From: Spirochaetales bacterium
Lineage (GTDB): Bacteria; Spirochaetota; Spirochaetia; SZUA-6; RPPD01
Length of the DNA stretch: 43,640 bases
Assembly (NCBI GenBank): GCA_016929065.1
Contig: JAFGJO010000067.1
Location: 1 to 43,640, forward strand
Direction of reading: 5' to 3'
Shown: piece after piece, positions 25,081-34,377 of the stretch
Layout of the letters: every line of letters starts with the position of its first letter
Position numbering within the stretch: the first letter of the stretch is position 1
Made by a program: the position numbers and the translations under genes
The notes under the pieces: generated by a model
Database searches by the model: none
Seen by the model: the letters and a program-made list of their open reading frames with translations, nothing else
What the model was told of the DNA's origin: nothing

Positions 25081-25815
25081 ATGGAAAATGATATTATCGT
25101 ATTTTCTATGTACGCAGGGTTCATGATGATTGTACTGGCGCCATTATTCAGACTGTTTTCCAAAGCAGGTGAAAAAGGGTATGTTGCCCTGATCCCCGGG
25201 TTTAACTGGGTGAAGGCAAATTCTTTCATGAACAGAAAATTGTCATATTTAAGCATAGTGTCGATCGTGGCAGTACTGGCTTTGCTGTATCTCGTTGGTT
25301 TCTTTAATTTTACCGGAGACGCAGGTCAGATTGTTTTTGCAGTCGTACTGATTGTACTGTCAGTTTATACTGTTTTTGCTTTTTATATCTATCCGATGAT
25401 TTCTACCACCATTTTTATTTTGATTGCTTATTTAGGTGCTCTTGTCGGCCAGTTTAATCCGCTCTTTTTACTCATCTTCTCTATATTATTTATTGTTGGA
25501 ATGGGACAGGCATTCCTTGATTTTTTTAACTGGATTAAATTGTTACGGGAAATGAGCAAACCGTTCTGGACCATTATCCTGCTGTTTTTACCCACTTTGA
25601 CGGCATTCATTTTTGCAGCGATTACGCTTTTATCTTCTGTATCCGGCCTTGGACGGTATGCTGCCGCAGAGGTCGAAGGAATAGTCCTCCGCCCTGCTGA
25701 AATTTATGACATGCGAATACTTATTGTTTGTCTGGTCCCGATGCTGTTCACCGGATTTGTCTATGTATATTATCTTGGATATTCAACGAAAACTCAATTT
25801 TCAGTGAAGAAATAA
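25081..25815 (+). CDS. Multi-pass membrane protein, partly DUF5684-like
   Basis: A 244-residue integral membrane protein. The first 50 residues (FRLFSKAGEKGYVALIPGFNWVKANSFMNRK) resemble the DUF5684-type signature in which a membrane helix is followed by a GxxGWxxxIPxYN-like loop. About six hydrophobic segments follow (roughly 58-75, 84-102, 110-130, 135-150, 160-185 and 215-235). The C-terminus is short and basic. GAGGAG five bases before the ATG sets the start. Its function is unknown. An alternative short reading frame with its own ribosome site begins at 25022 and overlaps the start of this gene. Confidence 0.7.
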   Translation: MENDIIVFSMYAGFMMIVLAPLFRLFSKAGEKGYVALIPGFNWVKANSFMNRKLSYLSIVSIVAVLALLYLVGFFNFTGDAGQIVFAVVLIVLSVYTVFAFYIYPMISTTIFILIAYLGALVGQFNPLFLLIFSILFIVGMGQAFLDFFNWIKLLREMSKPFWTIILLFLPTLTAFIFAAITLLSSVSGLGRYAAAEVEGIVLRPAEIYDMRILIVCLVPMLFTGFVYVYYLGYSTKTQFSVKK

Positions 25816-25888
25816 TCAGCACAGGAGTGTTTGAAGATACAGTGGATACCCCTGCACCACATTTTGATTTCGGGATTTTTTTCTGAAT

Positions 25889-26164
25889 CTATTTCGGCGA
25901 GCTCACTTTTGAAAAGACCCACAGAAAAAAGAAGGCGGTCCCGATTGCCGCAAAGACATTCACCCCGTTAAAATTTGAAAGCCATTCAATGATGTTATCG
26001 CGAAAAAGGTAATCAACCGCATACCCCAAAAATGAACCGATAAGCCCGACAACCATTGCCCCGATAAAATTACCGAGCAGCTGTTTTTTCAGAATGAAAT
26101 AATAAAAAATTGCGGCTGCCATCCCGACGATGGTGTAGGTAAGAAAAATATTTATTGTTGACAT
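25889..26164 (-). CDS. Small membrane protein, GlsB/YeaQ/YmgE-like
   Basis: A 91-residue protein with three hydrophobic helices and glycine-rich faces (FIGAMVVGLIGSFLGYAVDY), the pattern of the GlsB/YeaQ/YmgE transglycosylase-associated family. Members are stress-induced inner-membrane proteins of unclear action. The spacing between the helices and the short polar loop RDNIIEWLSNFNGVN fit only loosely, so the family call is tentative. GGAAAGGG before the ATG supports the start. It is the last gene of the signalling cluster, 39 bases after the lipoprotein gene. Confidence 0.6.
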   Translation of the reverse strand: MSTINIFLTYTIVGMAAAIFYYFILKKQLLGNFIGAMVVGLIGSFLGYAVDYLFRDNIIEWLSNFNGVNVFAAIGTAFFFLWVFSKVSSPK

Positions 26165-26203
26165 TATTGCCCTTTCCTGATCTTTGTCTGTATTGCGTTC
26201 TGA

Positions 26204-26926
26204 TTATATTCCGTCATCATAAATAATAGTAATCGTGTTGTATGACATATACAGCAAAGGACTCCGGATATCAGCCAGGAATGACTGCGAACCCAGGCTC
26301 TTGCCGTATGCAAAGACATAAATTGCAATATACACCGGTGTGGTAATTTCTTCGCCTTTGTTGTCGATGGTAAGACCGTCAAATATACTATTATTTATAT
26401 CAGCATCACCGTTCCAGAATTCCGAGAATTTCCGGTATTCGCCGTAATCGGGTTCAAGCGAATCCTGCAGGTTCCGCCGAATCGCATGCGAAAGCCCGTA
26501 TCCCCCTTCATCGCCGATCACCGGATTTAAAATATCGGTAAAATCCACCGTGATGGTATAAATATTGCCTTCGGCGGCATCATTGGTCTTGAACAGGGGC
26601 AGATCCACACTGCTCGCAGGCTCCCAGGTTTCGACAGCATCATAGATGCGCCTGAATCCGGCTGAATTCAGCTGCGCGGCATCGGTGAGATTGTTCACGG
26701 CAGTAAACTCAACAGGATCAAGGGCAAATTTGTAGTAGACCTCATATCCCAAAAACACCGCATCCGCAGTATCATCATGGTCGGACTGTGATTGAAAGAT
26801 AAACCTGTAGTTTGATGTTTCGCTATACACCGGCGGCGAAAAGGCGATTAATGGCCTTTCAAGCCCGCAGGTAAAACATACCAGGCAGAGGATAGCTAAT
26901 GCAATGATAATACAAATGTCTTTCAT
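26204..26926 (-). CDS. Predicted lipoprotein of unknown function
   Basis: A 240-residue exported protein. From ATG 26926 the N-terminus reads MKDICIIIALAILCLVCFTCGLERP, a type II signal with a lax lipobox ending at FTC, as spirochaetes often show. The mature part (SNYRFIFQSQSDHDDTADAVFLGYEVYYKF) is rich in beta-strand and acidic residues and matches no family I know. The longer frame from 26995 overlaps the cyclase gene and hides the signal, so I reject it. The Shine-Dalgarno site is weak. It lies 31 bases downstream of the adenylate cyclase gene, suggesting a periplasmic or surface partner of the CHASE2 sensor. Confidence 0.7.
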   Translation of the reverse strand: MKDICIIIALAILCLVCFTCGLERPLIAFSPPVYSETSNYRFIFQSQSDHDDTADAVFLGYEVYYKFALDPVEFTAVNNLTDAAQLNSAGFRRIYDAVETWEPASSVDLPLFKTNDAAEGNIYTITVDFTDILNPVIGDEGGYGLSHAIRRNLQDSLEPDYGEYRKFSEFWNGDADINNSIFDGLTIDNKGEEITTPVYIAIYVFAYGKSLGSQSFLADIRSPLLYMSYNTITIIYDDGI

Positions 26927-26957
26927 GTTCACGATATGACTATACTGCGATTGTAAT

Positions 26958-29342
26958 CTACGGATCAAGTCCTCCGACAACGTCCAGCAGTTCATAAATA
27001 ACCACAGGTTTGTTTTTTCCTTTTACACGGATATTGTCAAGTTCGCGGACCACCACCTGGTCCTTGAGCAGGCCGTAGGTGTATTCACTGATGATGATCG
27101 TGGTTCCGTATGCCTTGTTGGTCCCTTCAAGCCTTGAGCCGAGGTTAACGTTATCGCCCATCAGCGTGTAGTTCATACGGCCGGGAGAACCCATGTTGCC
27201 GACAGTCATGATCCCCGAGTTAATGCCAATACCAACATTGATCCTTCGTTCAGGCGGCCACTCTTTGTTGAGTTCATTCAATACTTCCAATTGTTTGAGT
27301 GCACATTTACACGCCATCAATGCATGATCTGCCTGCGGCAGCGGGGCACCCCAAAAACACATGAGCATATCGCCGACATATTTATCGAGCGTTCCCTGAT
27401 AGTCAAAAAGAATATCAGTCATTTTGGTCAGATAAATATTGAGGTGATTCACAAGGGATTGCGGGCTCATGCTCTCTGAAAGCGTGGTAAATCCGCGGAT
27501 ATCAGAGAAAAGAACCGTTATTTCCTTGTCGACACCGCCAAGTTCAGGAGGATTCTGCAGCAGCTGTTCGACAACCTCCGGGTTGACGTATTTTCCGAAC
27601 ATGGATTTGATACGCCGTTTGTCGCGTTCCTCAAAAATGACCCTGTATGCAACAACCATAAGAAAGGTCATTGAAATCCCCATCGCCGGGGCGGTGAAAT
27701 CCAAAAGCAGATTGTCAGAGATAAACATCTGCTGGACGACAAAGTAATAGACAAGAATACACCATATAGAAATTCCAAGCGACAATAACGGCGGAAGACG
27801 CGACCCCACCAATGCGGCGAAGGCAATGAAAAACAGCAGGACAAGCACAGAGCCGAAAAGCGGCATATGCGTAATAAAATTGTCCATGATAATGGTGTTG
27901 AGCGCATTGGCATGTATTTCTCCGCCAAACATCAAACCAAAAGGGGTCATTTTTTCGTCCTGGGCCATCCCTTTTGCATAGGCACAGACAATCAGCAGAT
28001 TATTGGTCTCACCAATATGCGGCGGCCATCGGTCCTTCACCGGGTCTGGCCCTTTCAGCCGCGAAGGTTCTCCCCATCGCCTGAAAGGATTGACGGTAAA
28101 AGTCTGGGCGATTGTGGAATCAGGTCCCATGAAATTGATGAGCATGTTCCCCTGCTCATCAATTGGAATCTTTATTTCGTTGATGGTTTTCTTTTTCAGT
28201 CCGCTTGAATCTGCAGAGAGCTCATAGGGGGTTACCCAGCCCAATTCACCGCTTGCAGGATTGGTTGTATAATTCTGAATGTCGGAAATTCTGATGTATT
28301 CCCCAAGTTTTACTTCGACGTCTTCGGGCTTTTTGTTGAAATATTCCAGTGCGAGTGAAAGAACAATTGAAGGAACAAATGAATCCCTGAATTTGAATAT
28401 CTGATACTGGTCCTTGTTTTCAATAAAACTGATTTTCGCATTCGCACGTATTGTATCCGCAAGCTTTACAGCATTTTCCGGCGTGATCTTCTCTGAAATT
28501 TGATGAATTCTGTTGTTCTGATCAAGCCATCCGAGCCATTCATACGCTTCCTCGTCACAGGTAACCCGGCCAAGTTTCGCTTCGAGCTGGTCAATCGGGA
28601 TCCTGGTTTCTTCAGAATCTATCATTTGAGAAAACCGGGCGATCAGGCGGGCGCGCCGATACACCTCATCCCGATCCTCGGTATAACTTGCATGGCCATA
28701 CCCCCGGACGGCTTCACCGAATTGCTTCAGGGGCGGTTCAAGTCCGTAAAACTGTTCGAGTTTTTTCCAGTCGCCCTCAATTTTCTTTTTTGTCCCAAGA
28801 GTGCCGTATTTTTCATGTAATGCATTTTCAGCGTCGTAAAATCTGAGCCGCTGGTCTGTATTCTGAAGATTCCAGTCATACAGGGTCTCCAGAAAAACAC
28901 GCCCATTCTCTTTTATACTTGCAAGCAGTTCAGCATCATCTTTTGGGGTGCTCGGCTCTATGTAGAAAAAATCATAAAGTACCGCGCGTTCACGGCTGTC
29001 CTGGCGCTTGATCCGGGCGATCGTCTTCAAAAAGTCAGATTGTACTGCCCGGGGAAACGGCCACCGGCCGAGAACATCAAGAGTTTCCGAATCAATGCCA
29101 TAAATGACAATATCATTCGAAACCAGGTCATCACGCGTCCATTCGCCGGATTGAATCGTCTCCTGTGTCACTTTGTGACGGGCTTCATAGTACCCGTTCG
29201 ACAAACCAAATTCAATATTTTCAACGAAAGAGAGCCGTGCACCATACACCAGTAATGTAATGAGCAAAAAAACAAAAAGGCCTATCAGCAACCCCATATA
29301 ATGAATTTCAAATAATTTAAGCCGCTTTTCCTTCTTTTTCAT
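26958..29342 (-). CDS. CHASE2-domain adenylate/guanylate cyclase
   Basis: A 794-residue membrane sensor. It has one N-terminal helix (about 15-33), a large extracytoplasmic CHASE2 region (about 45-480, with DIVIYGIDSETLDVLGRWPFPRAV and the late GEIHANALNTIIM typical of CHASE2), three membrane helices (about 492-570), and a class III nucleotide cyclase domain (about 600-790). The two metal-binding Asp are in FSDIRGF (614) and YVGDML (658). Adenine specificity is likely (KYVGDM, and MGDNVNLGSRLE), making cAMP. GAGGAG plus AGG precede the ATG. It sits between the TPR membrane protein and the lipoprotein, probably one transcript. An N-terminal insert between 165 and 300 is longer than in many homologues. 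Confidence 0.93.
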   Translation of the reverse strand: MKKKEKRLKLFEIHYMGLLIGLFVFLLITLLVYGARLSFVENIEFGLSNGYYEARHKVTQETIQSGEWTRDDLVSNDIVIYGIDSETLDVLGRWPFPRAVQSDFLKTIARIKRQDSRERAVLYDFFYIEPSTPKDDAELLASIKENGRVFLETLYDWNLQNTDQRLRFYDAENALHEKYGTLGTKKKIEGDWKKLEQFYGLEPPLKQFGEAVRGYGHASYTEDRDEVYRRARLIARFSQMIDSEETRIPIDQLEAKLGRVTCDEEAYEWLGWLDQNNRIHQISEKITPENAVKLADTIRANAKISFIENKDQYQIFKFRDSFVPSIVLSLALEYFNKKPEDVEVKLGEYIRISDIQNYTTNPASGELGWVTPYELSADSSGLKKKTINEIKIPIDEQGNMLINFMGPDSTIAQTFTVNPFRRWGEPSRLKGPDPVKDRWPPHIGETNNLLIVCAYAKGMAQDEKMTPFGLMFGGEIHANALNTIIMDNFITHMPLFGSVLVLLFFIAFAALVGSRLPPLLSLGISIWCILVYYFVVQQMFISDNLLLDFTAPAMGISMTFLMVVAYRVIFEERDKRRIKSMFGKYVNPEVVEQLLQNPPELGGVDKEITVLFSDIRGFTTLSESMSPQSLVNHLNIYLTKMTDILFDYQGTLDKYVGDMLMCFWGAPLPQADHALMACKCALKQLEVLNELNKEWPPERRINVGIGINSGIMTVGNMGSPGRMNYTLMGDNVNLGSRLEGTNKAYGTTIIISEYTYGLLKDQVVVRELDNIRVKGKNKPVVIYELLDVVGGLDP

Positions 29343-29384
29343 CCTTCTGCTCCTCTTTTTGATGGGATGATCTGTGTTTTCCGG

Positions 29385-30209
29385 TTACTCCTTTGCCTGT
29401 AAGGCAATTCTACGATTTATCGCAATATTTGTCCAATCATTATTGGAGAAATCGCGCTCCAGTTTTTCATACACCTCGATTGCCTTCTCTCTCATCTCCC
29501 GTTTTTCATACAGTCTGCCGATATTGACCAGAGTCTCGAGAATAAATGGTGATTTGGGCTGCTTTTCTGAAGAGTACAGGTACAGGGAAAGGGCAAAGTC
29601 CGAATACGTTTCCACCTCAACATCTCCGAGTTTCTGGAATTGCGCAGGGAGAACAGTTTTTAAATCCTGAACCGATATTTCAATTTTGTCTGTGCCTTCT
29701 TTTTCAGCACGCGCGGGCAGCCCTTCGATCATCCGGCCGGTTACGAGCACGAATTTGGGCATTAATGCAAATTCAGGCGCCTTCTCAATAATGATAAGAT
29801 ATTCTTTGAGCGTTTCCTTCAGCAATTCAGCCTTGTTCGCTGTATCCTCTTTTGCTATTTCTTCCAGGTTCATGTCTGCGATAATTTCTCTTGCCCGGTA
29901 TTCCGCTGAACGGCCATTGAAACCAGATATTGTATCCTGCATGTACGCAAGGAATTCTTCCTTTGCCTTCACAGCATCTTCTCCGTCTTTTTTTGCACTG
30001 TATTCTTCATACTTTTTTTCGAGTTCATACAATCGGGTAGTCGCATCGTTTTTTGACTTTTCATCAATTTGTTGTACGACGAGATACCCCAAAGGGAGAA
30101 GAAACAACAGCACAGCCAATATCAGAAACAGTATTCTGTTTTTCTGGACAAACTGGCTGATTATCCGGCTGATAGTTGGTTTTTTTTGATGATCATGGGA
30201 ATGTAACAT
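29385..30209 (-). CDS. Membrane-anchored TPR-like protein
   Basis: A 274-residue protein with a cytoplasmic basic N-terminus, one membrane helix (about 24-47) and an extracytoplasmic helical domain. The first part (55-100) is a charged coiled coil; the last 90 residues look like one or two tetratricopeptide repeats (FILETLVNIGRLYEKREMREKAIEVYEKLERDF). The topology recalls YfgM-type membrane TPR proteins, but identity is too weak to name it. AAGGAG five bases before the ATG is clear. It lies 9 bases after the regulator gene and 42 before the cyclase, so it probably acts in the same envelope-signalling route. Confidence 0.7.
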   Translation of the reverse strand: MLHSHDHQKKPTISRIISQFVQKNRILFLILAVLLFLLPLGYLVVQQIDEKSKNDATTRLYELEKKYEEYSAKKDGEDAVKAKEEFLAYMQDTISGFNGRSAEYRAREIIADMNLEEIAKEDTANKAELLKETLKEYLIIIEKAPEFALMPKFVLVTGRMIEGLPARAEKEGTDKIEISVQDLKTVLPAQFQKLGDVEVETYSDFALSLYLYSSEKQPKSPFILETLVNIGRLYEKREMREKAIEVYEKLERDFSNNDWTNIAINRRIALQAKE

Positions 30210-30218
30210 AAGAGCTCC

Positions 30219-31733
30219 TTAGTCTTTCTGAATTGATAATTCTTTTAAAAGCCGGGAAAGGTAAGTCCGCTGAATTCCCATTTCCATCGCAGCTTTTGTC
30301 TGGTTCCACCCGTTTCTGTCGAGTGTTTTTTTCACATAATATGCTTTAAAAATATTAATTGCATCCTTCAGGTTTCTGTTTTTATACCGGTCTTCTTCCG
30401 GTTCACTGATGCTCTTTAAAATAAGCGCTTCCGGCGTGATATAATTCCCCCGGGAGACAACAACCGCCCTTTCAACCGCGTTTTGCAGTTCCCTGACATT
30501 TCCCGGCCATGAATACGACAAGAGTGTTTCCATCGCCTCTTCGGTGAATCCGTCGATCTGTTTTTTCGTTTCCTTTGAAAACTCCTCAAGAAAATATGCT
30601 GCCAAAAGCGGAATATCTCCAGGACGCTCCCGCAGCGGGGGAATATATACCGGCAGGACATTGAGACGGTAAAACAGATCGGTTCTGAATCTCCCCTCTT
30701 TTACTTCCTGCTCAATATTCTTGTTTGTTGCAGCGATAATCCGCACATCAACATTAATGGTTGAACTGCTGCCCACCGGTTCAACGGTTTTCTGCTGAAG
30801 CACCCGAAGCAGCTTTGCCTGTACCGAAAGAGGCAGGTCGCCGATTTCATCAAGAAAAATTGTTCCGCCGTCAGCGAGTTCAAACCGGCCTTTTCTGTCA
30901 GAAATGGCATCAGTATACGCTCCCTTCACATGTCCGAACAGTTCACTCTCGAGCAGCGATTCCGATAATGACGGACAGTTGACCCGTATAAAGGGCATCT
31001 CCCGCCGGGTACTGTTCAAATGAATTTGTTCAGCAAACAATTCCTTTCCGGTGCCGCTTTCTCCCAGCAGCAGAACCGAAGAGTCGGTTGCCGCAGCCTT
31101 TTTGGCGATTTCCAGTTTTTCTTTAATCACCTTGCTTTCGCCGATAAAAACATGATATCCCTTTTCAAACTGCATCTGCTCATGCAAGCTTGAAAACTCT
31201 TCCTTTACCTTCTGGAAGGAACGGGCATTCTCGATTGCAATCGCGGCCTGTGTGGCAAATATTTCGAGCCACTGCAAATCTTCATCGGTAAAATTTCTGC
31301 TTTCGCGTTTGTTCAGAATTTCTATAACACCGACACACCGCTCTTTCAGCCGCATGGGGACTGCCAGCATCGATTTTGCCGGATATTTCACTTTTTCCGA
31401 TATTTCCGGCGAAAACCGGTTATCTGATTCAACATCGTTGACTATCAAAGACCTGTTTTTCTCATATACCCAGCCTGCGATTCCTTCACCGCTTTTCAGG
31501 GCAAACCGTTTGACGTCAGCTCCCTTTTCTCCCAATGCGATTTCAAAATACAGCAAATTATCTTCAGGGTTCACAAGGATCAGCGATGACGCTTCGCCTT
31601 CTGTAAGGCGTGTCGCCGACTCGATAATACGCGTAAGCAGACCCCGAATATCCTCATAATTTGAATTAATCAGCGTATTGATTTCAATGAGTGTTTCGAG
31701 TTTTTTTCTATTTATATGAGCTAAGTCCAACAT
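30219..31733 (-). CDS. GAF-AAA+-Fis regulator with altered GAFTGA loop
   Basis: A 504-residue regulator. Order: GAF sensor (about 20-170), AAA+ domain (about 195-430) with Walker A GESGTGKE (224-231) and Walker B GGTIFLDE (289-296), then a Fis-type helix-turn-helix (about 463-500). This is the layout of sigma-54 enhancer-binding proteins. The sigma-54-contact loop GAFTGA is GAYTDA here (271-276): Phe to Tyr is tolerated in the family, but Gly to Asp is unusual, so contact with sigma-54 may be changed or lost. The ribosome site is weak (CAGG directly before ATG), and the gene follows rpsA by 15 bases. It may control the signalling cluster downstream. Confidence 0.85.
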   Translation of the reverse strand: MLDLAHINRKKLETLIEINTLINSNYEDIRGLLTRIIESATRLTEGEASSLILVNPEDNLLYFEIALGEKGADVKRFALKSGEGIAGWVYEKNRSLIVNDVESDNRFSPEISEKVKYPAKSMLAVPMRLKERCVGVIEILNKRESRNFTDEDLQWLEIFATQAAIAIENARSFQKVKEEFSSLHEQMQFEKGYHVFIGESKVIKEKLEIAKKAAATDSSVLLLGESGTGKELFAEQIHLNSTRREMPFIRVNCPSLSESLLESELFGHVKGAYTDAISDRKGRFELADGGTIFLDEIGDLPLSVQAKLLRVLQQKTVEPVGSSSTINVDVRIIAATNKNIEQEVKEGRFRTDLFYRLNVLPVYIPPLRERPGDIPLLAAYFLEEFSKETKKQIDGFTEEAMETLLSYSWPGNVRELQNAVERAVVVSRGNYITPEALILKSISEPEEDRYKNRNLKDAINIFKAYYVKKTLDRNGWNQTKAAMEMGIQRTYLSRLLKELSIQKD

Positions 31734-31748
31734 CCTGAATTAAAACGC

Positions 31749-33500
31749 TCACTGTTTCGGCTCTTTCTTTTTCAGGAGATCTGCAAATGTTGTTTTTTCT
31801 CCTTCACCCTCATCGTCATGGAGATATTTCTCCATTTCCTTCTCGCTTACTTTCTTGCTGTATGCGCGGAGTGATAGTGCCAAACGTTTTCTTTTTACGT
31901 TTATTTCCTCGACAAGGGCTTTTACCGTATCGCCGACTTTGTGCTTCTTTATCGCTTCGTCGACGTTTTCGAGGTCAGGGTCGCAGATATTGACTTTACG
32001 GATAAAGCCTTCAATTTCTCCCTGCACCTTGACGACAATTCCTGCGTCTTTGATCTCGGTAATTTCACCTTCGATAATATTGCCCTCTTTGCATACCTCA
32101 GAAAAAACTTTCCACGGGTCTTCACCAAGCTGTTTTAATCCAAGTCTGATGCGACGGTCTTTTTTATCGATGCCAATGATCATAAGTTCGATCTCATCAT
32201 CAACTTTCACTTCTTCTTCGGGATTTTTCACTTTCTTCGTATAGGAAAGGTCATCAACATGAAGAAATCCGTCAATACCGTCTTCGATTTCAAAAAATGC
32301 ACCGGTGGCAGAAAGGTTTTTTACTTTTCGCGTAATTTTAGATCCCACAGGATACCGCTGGTCGATATCATCCCAGGGATTGGAAAGAACATGTTTCAAA
32401 CTCAATGAAACTTTTTCTTTTTCAATATCATATCCCAGTATTTTGACAGTAACGGTATCTCCGGCTTTCAAAACATCCTTTGGATGCCTGACCTTCTTTA
32501 CCCAGGAAAGTTCTGAAACATGTACCAGCCCTTCGATGCCTGCTTCAATTTCAACAAACGCGCCGAAATCGGTAAGGCGAAGGACCTTGCCTTCAATGAT
32601 ATCACCGGCCTGAAACCGCTGGTCAAATGAATGCCATGGATTTTCCTGGAGTTCTTTCAGGCTGAGGTTTATCTTTTTTGCTTCAGAATCAATGCTGACA
32701 ATCTTTACCTTCAACTGGTCGCCGCGGTGAACAAAATCCTTTGGCCTGGTGACTCTGCCCCAGCTCATGTCATTAATATGGAGCAATCCGTCAAATCCGC
32801 CGAGATCGATAAACGCGCCGAAGGAGGTAATGCTTTTGACTGTTCCGTCAACAACGTCACCGACCTTCCGCTGTTCAAAAAACTCGTTGCGCTTCTTTAA
32901 TGATTCATCTTCGAGCAGTGCCCGGCGGGAAAGCACAAGGCTTTTCTTGTTTCCGCCATGGTAGCGGTCAATATAAAAATCGGATTTCAGCCCGATATAT
33001 TCTTCTTCGTTGGTGACTCTGACTGTGTCTACTTTGGAGATGGGGACAAATGCGGTGACTGAATTTTCTATCAAGGCTTCAAACCCGCCCTTTACCGCTT
33101 TTTTAATCACTGCTTCAATGGGAAGCTTGTCTTTATAGCATTTGGCTATTTTTTTCCAGACAAGAATTTCATCCGCGCGGCGCTTCGAGACAACAACCTG
33201 ACCGTTGCGTCCTTCCTTCATTACAAGGAGTACCTCCATGGAATCACCGATGGCAGGTTTCTGTGGAAATTCGCCAACTGGTATTTTCCCTTCAGACTTT
33301 AATCCGAGGTCAAGAAATACAAACTCATCACTAACTTCTATTACCGAACCGGTAACAAGCTGTCCTTCCTCTACAGAATCAACTGTCTTGAGATATTCTT
33401 CCTGCAGCATTTTCTGCATCTGATTTTCTTCGGGGGCGTTTTGTTTTTCCTGTGTTTCATTCACATTCTGAATGTCGCCCGTTTCGTTTATGTCGCTCAT
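31749..33500 (-). CDS. rpsA: 30S ribosomal protein S1
   Basis: A 583-residue protein with six S1 RNA-binding repeats (about 45-110, 125-195, 212-280, 298-367, 385-453 and 470-540), preceded by an acidic Gln/Asn-rich N-terminus and followed by a charged tail. Repeats 3 and 4 (SFGAFIDLGGFDGLLHIN, DFGAFVEIEAGIEGLVHVS) are the most canonical and repeat 6 the most divergent. S1 recruits mRNA to the 30S subunit; the presence of a full-length S1 matters for reading leaderless or weakly led mRNAs seen in this window. Unlike Treponema pallidum, no cytidylate kinase domain is fused. GAGAGGA lies 11 bases before ATG 33500, a long spacing. The -35 candidate TTGACC near 33570 has only a poor -10. Confidence 0.93.
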   Translation of the reverse strand: MSDINETGDIQNVNETQEKQNAPEENQMQKMLQEEYLKTVDSVEEGQLVTGSVIEVSDEFVFLDLGLKSEGKIPVGEFPQKPAIGDSMEVLLVMKEGRNGQVVVSKRRADEILVWKKIAKCYKDKLPIEAVIKKAVKGGFEALIENSVTAFVPISKVDTVRVTNEEEYIGLKSDFYIDRYHGGNKKSLVLSRRALLEDESLKKRNEFFEQRKVGDVVDGTVKSITSFGAFIDLGGFDGLLHINDMSWGRVTRPKDFVHRGDQLKVKIVSIDSEAKKINLSLKELQENPWHSFDQRFQAGDIIEGKVLRLTDFGAFVEIEAGIEGLVHVSELSWVKKVRHPKDVLKAGDTVTVKILGYDIEKEKVSLSLKHVLSNPWDDIDQRYPVGSKITRKVKNLSATGAFFEIEDGIDGFLHVDDLSYTKKVKNPEEEVKVDDEIELMIIGIDKKDRRIRLGLKQLGEDPWKVFSEVCKEGNIIEGEITEIKDAGIVVKVQGEIEGFIRKVNICDPDLENVDEAIKKHKVGDTVKALVEEINVKRKRLALSLRAYSKKVSEKEMEKYLHDDEGEGEKTTFADLLKKKEPKQ

Positions 33501-33615
33501 TGGGATGACTAGTCCTCTCTTTTCATGGGTTCAATACTTCATGTAATTTCTCATAAACAGACATACTGGTCAATACCCGTGGAAACAATTTTATTATCGC
33601 AGGCAGGCCTCGCAG

Positions 33616-34377
33616 TTACTTGAATTCCTTCTTTTGAGGAACCCTTGATTTAAACCATTCGATTTCCTGCAGTGAAAGCGTCCTGTAGGTTCCAACGAGA
33701 AGCTTGTTCAGTCTGACGGGCCCGATTCGTACCCTGCAGAGCGATTGAATAGTCACATCAAAATGATCGCAGACACGCCGAATCTCCCTGTTTTTCCCCT
33801 GCGAAATAACCAGGAACACTGTCCGGCGGTCGATTTTTTGAAAGCTCTTCAGCTGCAGAAAGTCGCCATCAAGCTCTATCCCGTTTTTATACCCTTCCAG
33901 CATTTCGTCCGGAATATCATGAAAGGCTTTTACCTCATACTCTTTCTCAACCTGATAGGAGGGATGAGTGATAATTTTTGCAAGTTCGCCATCATTTGTA
34001 TAGATAATGAGTCCGCTGGACATGAAATCCAGCCGGCCTGCATGGAACAGCCTTTCGGCAATTTCTTTACGGAACAGGTCCGATGCGAGTGGCCGCCCCT
34101 GATCATCCTTGTTTGAACACAACACCTGCACCGGCTTGTGCAAAACGATGGAAATATGTTTTATTTCCTGTGTTACCGCGACTCCGTCCAGCTGTATTGT
34201 ATCTGAATCAGAAACCTTGCACCCAGGCCGGGTGATGATCTCGCCGTTTACGCTCACCCGCCCCTCCTGGATCAGCTGCTCACAGGCCCTCCGGGATGCA
34301 ATTCCTGCACGGGCGAGAAATAATTGCAGCCTGATGAGAGTATTATCGGAGTTCAAATCGTTCCTGTTCGACTTCAT
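33616..34377 (-). CDS. rluB: 23S/16S rRNA pseudouridine synthase, RluB/RsuA family
   Basis: A 253-residue pseudouridine synthase. The N-terminal S4 domain (LQLFLARAGIASRRACEQLIQEGRVSVNG) binds RNA; the catalytic segment GRLDFMSSGLIIYTNDGEL contains the Asp that attacks the uridine; GKNREIRRVCDHF is the usual late motif. By family and by its place next to scpB, RluB (23S rRNA, position 2605 in E. coli) is more likely than RsuA. The gene overlaps scpB by 35 bases, so the two share a transcript. The scpA/scpB/rluB block is conserved in many bacteria. Confidence 0.9.
   Translation of the reverse strand: MKSNRNDLNSDNTLIRLQLFLARAGIASRRACEQLIQEGRVSVNGEIITRPGCKVSDSDTIQLDGVAVTQEIKHISIVLHKPVQVLCSNKDDQGRPLASDLFRKEIAERLFHAGRLDFMSSGLIIYTNDGELAKIITHPSYQVEKEYEVKAFHDIPDEMLEGYKNGIELDGDFLQLKSFQKIDRRTVFLVISQGKNREIRRVCDHFDVTIQSLCRVRIGPVRLNKLLVGTYRTLSLQEIEWFKSRVPQKKEFK

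Noticed and set aside
26927-26995. Upstream extension of the lipoprotein gene
   Set aside because: It overlaps the end of the cyclase gene and masks the lipoprotein signal.
33510-33530. Five-codon frame ATG AAA AGA GAG GAC TAG over the rpsA ribosome site
   Set aside because: Interesting as a possible mini-frame, but so short that chance is the simplest reading.
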